This document shows positions 1 to 5,721 of a stretch of DNA of 8,887 bases, piece after piece. The position numbers were made by a program, and so were the translations under genes. Numbering within the stretch: position 1 is the first letter of the stretch; every line of letters starts with the position of its first letter. The stretch is from Thermoplasmata archaeon (lineage in GTDB: Archaea; Thermoplasmatota; Thermoplasmata; Thermoplasmatales; Thermoplasmataceae): NCBI GenBank assembly GCA_021845325.1, contig JAKBRR010000053.1, forward strand, positions 1-8,887. Reading direction: 5' to 3'. The notes under the pieces are model-generated. The model was not told the origin of the DNA, made no database searches, and saw only the letters and a list, made by a program, of their open reading frames with translations.

Positions 1-117
1 AGAGTTATCAAAGGCACCACCAGACCTCTGAACTACCTAAGTAGATTATGGCAGATCTATATTATGTTTCCTGTCATTTCTGCTAAGCATTGCCTATCCG
101 AACTTAAGTATATTACT
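1..117. other. Flanking DNA with no identified gene
   Basis: No gene can be assigned here. Plus frame 1 is open from the window edge to a TAA at 187-189, but the translation runs through the left inverted repeat of the insertion sequence and antisense through the DUF2080 gene, so at most the first part could be the tail of a gene truncated by the insertion. A short dyad at 106-123 is listed separately. Confidence 0.4.
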
Positions 118-123
118 ATACTT
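106..123. repeat. Short perfect dyad outside the DUF2080 gene
   Basis: AAGTATA and TATACTT form perfect 7-bp arms around a TTAC loop. The dyad lies just beyond the 3' end of the minus-strand DUF2080 gene, at the outer side of the left inverted repeat. It could be a weak hairpin terminator, part of the transposon end, or a chance AT-rich dyad; there is no counterpart at the right end. Confidence 0.35.
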
Positions 124-127
124 TTCC

Positions 128-150
128 TCATGAGTGTGGGACACTATTCT
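128..150 (-). repeat. Left inverted repeat of the insertion sequence
   Basis: Read on the minus strand, this segment is AGAAT, A, GTGT, C, CCACACT, then CATGA. It matches 1443-1466 at 16 of the first 18 positions and, after a one-base gap, at all five bases of CATGA. It contains an internal dyad, AGTGT-GGG-ACACT (133-145), and overlaps the last bases of the DUF2080 gene. Likely roles are transposase binding or transcript termination. Confidence 0.65.
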
Positions 151-329
151 TGTTCCCTCTCCCCTTCTGACTTCGTAATTATGACGTAAACCCTCTTCCC
201 GAGATATCTCCTTGGCACATCTGCCTTGGCTGATGTGCCCTGTTTTGTCACAGTCCTTTCCAGTATGCCCTCTATCTCATCATCTGTTATACACAGTTTA
301 TTGTCGAGGACGAAGACTTTTCTGCTCAC
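144..329 (-). CDS. DUF2080-family transposase-associated protein
   Basis: This 61-residue protein shows the DUF2080 pattern: an acidic lead (DDEIEGILE, about residues 16-24), then TVTKQGTSAKADVPRRYLGK (about 26-45) and a final RVYVIIT strand. The family is small, archaeal, and found beside transposases. The central Gly-x-Ser/basic plus VP-x-x-(Y/W)-(L/I)-G-K pattern resembles swapped-hairpin AbrB-type DNA-binding proteins (inference), so it may regulate the element or bind its ends. The start is GTG at 329-327, about 25 nt downstream of a minus-strand TATA-like box (351-357), with no Shine-Dalgarno site, fitting a leaderless message. It is divergent from the transposase and, unlike it, appears intact. 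Confidence 0.75.
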   Translation of the reverse strand: MSRKVFVLDNKLCITDDEIEGILERTVTKQGTSAKADVPRRYLGKRVYVIITKSEGEREQE

Positions 330-350
330 ATGTGATTAATGCATAGGTGG

Positions 351-357
351 TAATAAA
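351..357 (-). promoter_or_regulatory. TATA-like box for the DUF2080 gene
   Basis: On the minus strand this reads TTTATTA. Its centre lies about 25 nt upstream of the GTG start at 329, the spacing expected if transcription begins at or next to the start codon. It directly abuts the palindrome at 358-373, which occupies the position of an archaeal BRE. Confidence 0.45.
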
Positions 358-373
358 CATGTCTATAGACATG
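358..373. promoter_or_regulatory. 16-bp perfect palindrome between divergent promoters (putative operator)
   Basis: CATGTCTATAGACATG is its own reverse complement. Allowing one mismatched pair, the symmetry extends to 353-378. It touches a TATA-like box on each side, so both promoters read AGACATG-(T/C)TTAT from the centre outward. A dimeric regulator bound here would overlap the BRE region of both promoters at once. The DUF2080 protein is one candidate; this is inference from geometry. Confidence 0.55.
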
Positions 374-381
374 CTTATATT
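374..381 (+). promoter_or_regulatory. TATA-like box for the transposase gene
   Basis: CTTATATT is centred about 27 nt upstream of the ATG at 405-407, which fits a leaderless or nearly leaderless message. This favours ATG 405 over the upstream in-frame ATG 387, which would lie too close to the box to be transcribed. Confidence 0.45.
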
Positions 382-404
382 CATGCATGTCATGTACAAT
401 TGAA

Positions 405-1444
405 ATGTCGAGAGTAACCGGTGGTGGCATCCACTACAAACTGGAGGAGATCGACAGTCTCATGGGAAAAAAGTATGCGCTGGAACATCCCAAGGAAGAG
501 AGAGACTGGAGAACATATGAGAAGGAGTTAGCACTGAGAATAAAGACAGCAATGAGGGACCTCGATCTCCAGGTGAATGAAGCAGTATCTACAATACACA
601 TACCTCCGCGGACAGGACATCCGCATGCTCTCACATTGGAACAGAGGATCAAGCTGTTATTGATCTAACAGCTTGTCTGTGAGTCTAACAGGATTTTCGC
701 AAACATGCTTGTGATATTCTCCATGATATCGGGCATAGATGCATCATACAAAACCATTGAACGACTCTATTCAGATGATGAGGTCGTTATTGCAGTACAC
801 AACATCCATGTTCTAATACTGAAGAAAAAAGGGTAACCAGTTCCAGGGCAACTGGTGATGGTACAGGAAATGGCCTCACGGTGAAGAAAGACTACGAATC
901 ATATGCACAGAAGCTGAAGGATCTCGCTAAGGAAAGCCCTGAAAACAGGGAAGAGAAAGACAAAACGAATAAAGCAAAGGATCGTAAGAAACGACTGTTT
1001 GCATATTCATTCGCCATAATGGATATTGAAACCAGATTGTACATTGCCATTGGATCATCCATGAAATCTGAGAGGGAATCTTATGATCGCGCCATGAATC
1101 TTCTCACATTCATCCTAATAGAGATGGATTCCATCCGTCTGGACAGGTATTATTTATCACCTTCATACATGTACAAGCTTGGTAATACGAAGGTTTTCAT
1201 AATACCAAAGAAGAATGCGACACTCAATGGATCACAGAAATGGAAGGATACGATGAAAGAATTTGTTGAGAATACCATGCCATACCTGGAACAGTACCAT
1301 CAGAGAAGCAATTCAGAATCTGGATTTGCAGCGGATAAGAAGATGCTTGGCTGGAATATACCACAGAAGAGGGATGACAGAATAGATAACGTACTGTTCT
1401 GCACAGACGTGTGGCACAATCTGTTTAATATGGGCAGGTCTTAG
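405..1444 (+). pseudogene. DDE transposase, disrupted by a stop and a frameshift
   Basis: The reading frame from ATG 405 (alternative ATG 387) runs to an ochre codon at 666-668. It then continues coherently in the same frame (NRIFANMLVIFSMISGIDAS, then KTIERLYSDD) to a TAA at 834-836. The sequence resumes one frame back (-1) through TSSRATGDGTGNGLTV and a long tail to TAG 1442-1444. The parts add up to one transposase of about 345 residues. Likely catalytic acids are Asp in DGTG (codon 857-859), Asp in RLDRYYLS (1142-1144) and Glu in SNSESGF (1316-1318), the last in the usual Y-x-x-R-S-x-x-E setting; WHNLF lies near the end. The frame change falls at an A6G3 run (825-833). Decay is the simplest reading. 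An isolated frame from GTG 881 encodes only the C-terminal 187 residues and lacks the first catalytic Asp. Confidence 0.75.
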
Positions 1445-1466
1445 AATTGTGTTCCACACTACATGA
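1443..1466 (+). repeat. Right inverted repeat of the insertion sequence
   Basis: AGAATTGTGT and TCCACACT followed by ACATGA mirror the left repeat, with two substitutions in 18 positions and one inserted base. It overlaps the last two bases of the transposase stop codon and contains the dyad GTGT-TCC-ACAC (1449-1459). Weaker similarity continues through AAGTAT at 1473-1478 into the promoter of the next operon. Confidence 0.65.
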
Positions 1467-1477
1467 TATGATAAGTA

Positions 1478-1487
1478 TTATATAAAA
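1478..1487 (+). promoter_or_regulatory. TATA box of the Druantia-like operon
   Basis: TTATATAAAA is a strong archaeal TATA match, centred about 25 nt upstream of the TTG at 1507-1509. Initiation would then fall on the start codon, giving a leaderless druA message, and no Shine-Dalgarno site precedes that TTG. The box sits at or inside the right end of the insertion sequence. No other promoter-like site is evident in the operon, whose genes have no gaps. Confidence 0.55.
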
Positions 1488-1506
1488 TAAGTACATGAAT
1501 GCTTAA

Positions 1507-3051
1507 TTGACCAACAAAAATTCAAATGCACACCAGAGAAATCATCTCGAGGTTGGGAAAACCAAGACTTACGGAGATATTGACACTGAAAACCCTGAAC
1601 AAAGTTTAGTTTTATGCAATTTAACAAAAAATGGCATCTCTGAGAAAAATAGTCTCATCACTGACGATCAAGTTAAAATTAAAAAAGAAGAGTCCATAGT
1701 TCCGAATATAATTAGAATAATTACGGAAAGCGATAAAATGCTATCCTCTCGTGATGTGACTGAGCAAATTATTGAGCAGAAAGAGAAAATACAACAACAG
1801 ATTCAACATGGCAGTGTTAAGAATTTTCTTGATAGGGAGGCTGGAAAGGAAAATGGGCGTATTCTAAAAATTAGAGAAGATGGGTATTTGAATCGGGAAA
1901 AGGCACAGGGGATTCTTAGCTTCAATATAGAAAAACAGCTTCTTGCACAAGGATTTGTGCTTTTTGATAAGAAAATAAGCAAACCTCTAGAATATAACAA
2001 AGATCAAATTAGACAATTGCATCAAGTTGCTAGGTCAGAAAAATATCAATCACTTATAAAAGTATTGTCGAAGAAGGAATCGTCCCTTATTGGATATTTT
2101 GCAGATGGTTTAGAAATTGAAATTGATAATTTAAGGCCTAGAATAGAAGAAGTTAAAACGGGTACTTGGCAAAACGATCTTTTCCGATATGCAACACTTC
2201 TCTGGAGCGTGCCAGTGTCCTCAGGCTTCGGTAGAAGGACCAGATTTCTCGTTTGGGATGACAGCAATACGAAGTTAATTGGATTATTTGCATTGGGGGA
2301 CCCTGTTTTCAATCTTAGTTGCAGAGATAATTGGATTGGGTGGAATAGCTTAGACAAAGAGAAGAGACTCTATAACGTCATGGATATATTTATATTGGGT
2401 TCAGTGCCACCCTATAACCAACTTTTAGGTGGAAAATTAGTATCACTTCTTGCGACTTCAAATGAAGTTAGGGATATTATAAGGCGTAAATACAACGGTA
2501 AGAAAACGATTATTGAAGGGGTCTATAAAAATCCGGAACTTGCCCTGCTTACTACTGGATCGGCACTAGGGAAATCTTCAATTTACGACAGAGTAGTTTA
2601 TAGAAAACGTTTGTTATACCAAAGAATTGGTACGACTGAAGGATGGGGGCACTTCCATTTTACCAATGAGGTATTTCAAGATATTAGATTTTATTTATCG
2701 CTAAAACAGCCTGGAGTGGATCCCAAGTACAAATTTGGTCAAGGTCCAAATTGGAAGCTAAGGACGATAAGAATAGGTTTAAAAGAACTAGGACTTTCGG
2801 GCGATCTTCTAAAACATGGTATTAACCGAGAGATCTATGGCATTCCTCTAGCAAATAACTTCAGAGAGTTTCTCTTAGGAAAAGAAAAGAAACTAGATAC
2901 ATTTGATCTACCCGTGGAAAGTCTTTATAATTTTTTTAAAGAAAGATGGCTTTATGGCAGAGCAGAGCGAAAACCCGAGTATAAGGAATTTAGCAAGGAG
3001 ACCATAAAAAACCTCATCGCAAAAAGTGTGTCTAACTTAGGAGATGATTAA
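1507..3051 (+). CDS. druA: Druantia anti-phage protein DruA (DUF4338)
   Basis: The 514-residue protein has the DruA/DUF4338 core from about residue 200 to 480. Landmarks in order are GRRTRFLVWD (242-251), LIGLFALGDPVFNL then CRDNWIGW (257-279), DIFILGSVPPYNQLLGGKLV (293-312), LLTTGSALGKSSIYDR (about 347-362), GTTEGWGHFHF (about 375-385) and HGINREIYGIPLANNFREFL near the end. These are family hallmarks; the biochemical role of DruA is not established. Residues 1-200 are a poorly recognisable extension rich in Lys, Glu and Gln, with a likely helical or coiled segment near 85-100. The TTG start follows an in-frame TAA directly and sits 25 nt past a TATA box, which supports it. An internal ATG at 1738 would remove 77 residues, leaving the core intact. 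First gene of the operon; its stop abuts the next ATG. Confidence 0.88.
   Translation: MTNKNSNAHQRNHLEVGKTKTYGDIDTENPEQSLVLCNLTKNGISEKNSLITDDQVKIKKEESIVPNIIRIITESDKMLSSRDVTEQIIEQKEKIQQQIQHGSVKNFLDREAGKENGRILKIREDGYLNREKAQGILSFNIEKQLLAQGFVLFDKKISKPLEYNKDQIRQLHQVARSEKYQSLIKVLSKKESSLIGYFADGLEIEIDNLRPRIEEVKTGTWQNDLFRYATLLWSVPVSSGFGRRTRFLVWDDSNTKLIGLFALGDPVFNLSCRDNWIGWNSLDKEKRLYNVMDIFILGSVPPYNQLLGGKLVSLLATSNEVRDIIRRKYNGKKTIIEGVYKNPELALLTTGSALGKSSIYDRVVYRKRLLYQRIGTTEGWGHFHFTNEVFQDIRFYLSLKQPGVDPKYKFGQGPNWKLRTIRIGLKELGLSGDLLKHGINREIYGIPLANNFREFLLGKEKKLDTFDLPVESLYNFFKERWLYGRAERKPEYKEFSKETIKNLIAKSVSNLGDD
3040..3048 (+). promoter_or_regulatory. Near-consensus Shine-Dalgarno site of druB
   Basis: GGAGATGAT differs from the archaeal consensus GGAGGTGAT at one position. 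It ends three bases before the ATG at 3052, inside the last codons of druA. It contrasts with the leaderless start of the first gene and fits translation of an internal cistron. Confidence 0.6.
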
Positions 3052-4677
3052 ATGGAATCTAGCGCAAAGATACCTATAGCTCTTGATCCCAGTGACATGA
3101 TAGTTTCTATAGATGAAGCCTATGAAAGAGAGCGATACTATAGGTGCATAGAATGCGACGATTACCTTCAAGTTAGGCACGGTAAAATTAGAACTTGGTA
3201 TTTTGCACATTATAGTCAGAACGAGGATTCTCCGAATTGTCCTTTGCGAACAGTTTTAGGAATTGAACAGTTGATGGAAGATTTGAGAACATCTCCAATA
3301 GAGAAATATGAGGAGAGCCACACACTTAGGATTGCTATCATACCAGACAATTACACTGGGATAGCAAAGGTTGTTGCTTTATTTCACAATCCATTTTCGG
3401 AATTAACGGATAAAAGAGAGGATATATTTTCTATTCTGAATACACTGAATATGAAGGGTGTAGGGCTTTTAAAGTCATTTGATAAAAAACAGTTTCACCC
3501 AAGTGAACCATTGGTGAAATTAGAACTAGATCCAGATTGTGAAGAATATGAACTGGAGTTCGAGGCGAAACAAAACCTTGAGGCATTGTCTGGTAAATGG
3601 GCATCAAAGGGCATAAGTAAAGGTGATATTTTTACGGGAAATATAAACACGTTTGAGAAAATTGATAATTACAAAAAAATATCAGAAGGCGCTTCTTTCT
3701 ATGAGGTCGTTGAAACTGTGCCTGAACAAATTGAAAAATCAATATTTAAAATCGGTAGAAAATTTGTCATAGAAAGAGAAATTGACGAAATAAAAAGCAA
3801 AATCAACCATGGTGAAAAGATGTTAAATGTTCCAATAAAGTCATTCGAAGTTGATATCATAGAACCACGATTGTCAGATCCATGGGGAGACGATATAATA
3901 TATGGTTTACCTAATTCAAAAGCACTCCTAGCGATACGTCCCAGAAAAGGGTTAGATCCAGAATTTGAAATAGTTTCGGTTCCAAAAAAAAGGGATTCAA
4001 TAATAAAGATAGAACAGAGTGGTAAAGGTAATATCAGATATCAATGGATACAATTTCCATCATTTGCCTCTTATAGGATAACCATACATCATGTGGATAG
4101 TCATGTTTATCTTCATTTCTTTGTTAAAAACGAAAACTTTGAAAAAATAGATCTTAACATGGATAAAAATATAGTTGGAATCAATTATATTAGTAACAAA
4201 GATAAATTTGCAACCGTGTACCCTTGGCAAAATAAAACAATATATTTAAAAAAGTCCTCAATTTCTAAAGTCAATGTATTTCATCCTGAAGAATGGTCAT
4301 TTGATATTGAAATGGAGGCTCTAAAAGATGTAAATGGTCTACCTATCAAAAATTCTATAAAAACTACAGATTTAACAAGTTATATAGATATTTCGGCAGA
4401 AGAAGGTTTTATTATTTTTAAATTGAATTTCAAAGGATTTGGGTTTGTGAGAATTATTCTGTCTGAAACTCCAAAAAAAATGGATTTTAAAGATATATCA
4501 GAGAGAATTATTTCTCTAGGTATAAGGCCGCGAACAAGAGTCAGTTGGGATTTAATTCGAAAAATCTGTAATGCACCACCAGGCACACAGCATAAGAAAC
4601 TACAAGAAAAATTAACCCCAAAAATGGTAAGGAAAGTATTAAAGAGTCTAAGAGAGGGAAGTGAGGCAAATGATTGA
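3052..4677 (+). CDS. druB: DruB-position protein with a CoiA-like zinc finger
   Basis: The assignment to druB rests mainly on its place after druA and its length of 541 residues. The N-terminus carries Cys32-x2-Cys35, then G44-K-I-R, WYFAH with His53, and Cys63. This pattern (C-x2-C, a G-(K/R) turn, HFAH-like motif, Cys) resembles the N-terminal metal-binding segment of competence protein CoiA and related nuclease-associated proteins. The PD-(D/E)XK core of CoiA was not recognised. The middle (about 250-470) alternates short hydrophobic and charged stretches, suggesting beta-rich folding, and the last 50 residues are basic and probably helical (a possible winged or helix-turn-helix element). 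No signal peptide or membrane segment is seen, so a cytoplasmic protein is likely. The gene abuts druA and overlaps the next gene. The symbol is tentative. Confidence 0.7.
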   Translation: MESSAKIPIALDPSDMIVSIDEAYERERYYRCIECDDYLQVRHGKIRTWYFAHYSQNEDSPNCPLRTVLGIEQLMEDLRTSPIEKYEESHTLRIAIIPDNYTGIAKVVALFHNPFSELTDKREDIFSILNTLNMKGVGLLKSFDKKQFHPSEPLVKLELDPDCEEYELEFEAKQNLEALSGKWASKGISKGDIFTGNINTFEKIDNYKKISEGASFYEVVETVPEQIEKSIFKIGRKFVIEREIDEIKSKINHGEKMLNVPIKSFEVDIIEPRLSDPWGDDIIYGLPNSKALLAIRPRKGLDPEFEIVSVPKKRDSIIKIEQSGKGNIRYQWIQFPSFASYRITIHHVDSHVYLHFFVKNENFEKIDLNMDKNIVGINYISNKDKFATVYPWQNKTIYLKKSSISKVNVFHPEEWSFDIEMEALKDVNGLPIKNSIKTTDLTSYIDISAEEGFIIFKLNFKGFGFVRIILSETPKKMDFKDISERIISLGIRPRTRVSWDLIRKICNAPPGTQHKKLQEKLTPKMVRKVLKSLREGSEAND

Positions 4678-5719
4678 AGAGTCAGAAATAAAGAAATTTA
4701 TTTCAAGATTTATTGGCATATCAGAAGACAAACTACCTAGAAACGAGGAGCAACTAATCGATTCTATTGCTTCAGAAGGAGTTAGATTATCCCTGTTCCA
4801 GTCGGTAGAAAATAGAAACACACTAAAGCCGATACATATAATGCAAGTAAAGAATTGGGCTATACGGAAAACAAGATCATTTCTAGATTACTTTAATGTT
4901 AACGCAGTCAGTAAAATTAGTGAGGTGATTGAGTGTGAAGGTAAACAAAACATGGTCTTTTTAAAAGATATAGTAAAATTATCCCATGGTTATATTATTC
5001 CTTCACTAACTAAATATGTTAAAATAAATTCTTCACATTCGCTATTAATTTCTGGTTTTCCCACATTTAGCTTCGTAGATATTGGTCTACCTGTTTTTGT
5101 AAATGGAATCAGCCGTAGCATAATTCCAGGGACCATCGAAGAAAGTCAATCACAGTATATCTTTGAATTAGATATCAACGACTATTTGGAAAAAAATAAC
5201 TTTGAAAATGAACCAGAAGAATTCTTAGAATTTCTGGTCGCAAATAGTGAAAGCGAGAATTGGGTATATAGCCAGTATGATTATGGTTATCTTGGATACA
5301 ACAAAAGTGGTGAATTCATGTTTGGAAAAAACCCAATTAAGGTAGCGCTTGGTGATAGAATATTAACGTTTTGGCGCACAACATTTGAGAATAATCACAC
5401 ATATAGGTTGAAATTGGAAACTAGAAGTTCAAGAGAATTATCCATACCCATTCCTAATACATTTTACAAAAGAGTTTGTTTGGCTATGGACAGCATCTCT
5501 AATATTAGAAGAAGTGCAATTTTGAGTATAAATCAAGAGGAAGCCAAGTTTACCATGGATTTCTCACCTCCTGCTGCAGAGATGAGATTAATCTACGCAC
5601 TAGGAGGAATATGGAAAAAAGAGGGTAATAAGAGTTTTTCTTTTACTTTTTCATCAAGTTTTTTAGATGAAGTTAAAGGGATTTTAAATGGATTATGGAT
5701 TGAAATTGAGAGGGGATAG
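4670..5719 (+). CDS. Uncharacterised Druantia-operon protein (druC position)
   Basis: A 349-residue protein of no family I recognise. It has an acidic, helical N-terminus (1-35), a basic segment PIHIMQVKNWAIRKTRSFLD (54-73), a hydrophobic strand-like stretch LLISGFPTFSFVDIGLPVFV near 125-145, and a C-terminal region with PAAEMRLIYALGGIWKK. There is no Cys cluster, signal peptide or clear membrane helix. It lies where druC or druD would be expected, and could be either, a merged remnant of both, or an unrelated partner. ATG 4670 overlaps the druB stop by 8 nt. An in-frame GTG at 4661 would add three residues and has GAGAGGG just upstream; the sequence does not settle the start. Codon use and AT content resemble its neighbours, so it probably entered with them. 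Confidence 0.75.
   Translation: MIEESEIKKFISRFIGISEDKLPRNEEQLIDSIASEGVRLSLFQSVENRNTLKPIHIMQVKNWAIRKTRSFLDYFNVNAVSKISEVIECEGKQNMVFLKDIVKLSHGYIIPSLTKYVKINSSHSLLISGFPTFSFVDIGLPVFVNGISRSIIPGTIEESQSQYIFELDINDYLEKNNFENEPEEFLEFLVANSESENWVYSQYDYGYLGYNKSGEFMFGKNPIKVALGDRILTFWRTTFENNHTYRLKLETRSSRELSIPIPNTFYKRVCLAMDSISNIRRSAILSINQEEAKFTMDFSPPAAEMRLIYALGGIWKKEGNKSFSFTFSSSFLDEVKGILNGLWIEIERG
5710..5717 (+). promoter_or_regulatory. Shine-Dalgarno site that decides the druE start
   Basis: GAGGGGAT matches the consensus GAGGTGAT at seven of eight positions and ends four bases before the TTG at 5722, almost the same spacing as at druB. The alternative in-frame GTG at 5731 would be 13 bases away, so TTG 5722 is preferred. 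Confidence 0.55.
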
Positions 5720-5721
5720 AT

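Larger units (their letters stand above)
118..1478. mobile_element. Degenerate archaeal insertion sequence (DUF2080 gene plus broken DDE transposase)
   Basis: The element is bounded by imperfect inverted repeats just beyond the stop codons of two divergent genes: a DUF2080-family transposase-associated protein on the minus strand and a DDE transposase on the plus strand. Pairing a DUF2080 protein with a transposase is established for archaeal insertion sequences. Exact ends are uncertain. The repeat core is 128-150 against 1443-1466, similarity continues with gaps through AAGTAT (118-123 as reverse complement; 1473-1478), and an AATGCTTA match at 84-91 (reverse complement) and 1498-1505 could be the true tips. 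No target-site duplication could be assigned. The transposase is disrupted, so the copy is probably not autonomous. IS family not assigned. Confidence 0.72.

Noticed and set aside
1..189. Open plus-strand frame from the window edge to TAA 187-189, 62 codons
   Set aside because: It crosses the left inverted repeat and lies antisense to the DUF2080 gene; no family is recognisable. At best the first part is the remnant of a gene cut by the insertion.
434..652. Minus-strand open frame of 72 codons
   Set aside because: It lies opposite the N-terminal part of the transposase, whose translation is coherent across its stop and frameshift; the antisense product has no recognisable features.
881..1444. 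A stand-alone 187-residue gene starting at GTG 881
   Set aside because: The frame extends upstream through DGTG, the first catalytic motif, and joins the preceding transposase segments; it is the tail of the broken transposase.
1803..2357. Minus-strand open frames opposite druA (1803-2000 and 2046-2357)
   Set aside because: They mirror conserved DruA coding sequence and show no protein-like motifs or start signals.
4380..4586. Minus-strand open frame opposite the end of druB
   Set aside because: Antisense shadow of a continuous coding gene, with no supporting signal.
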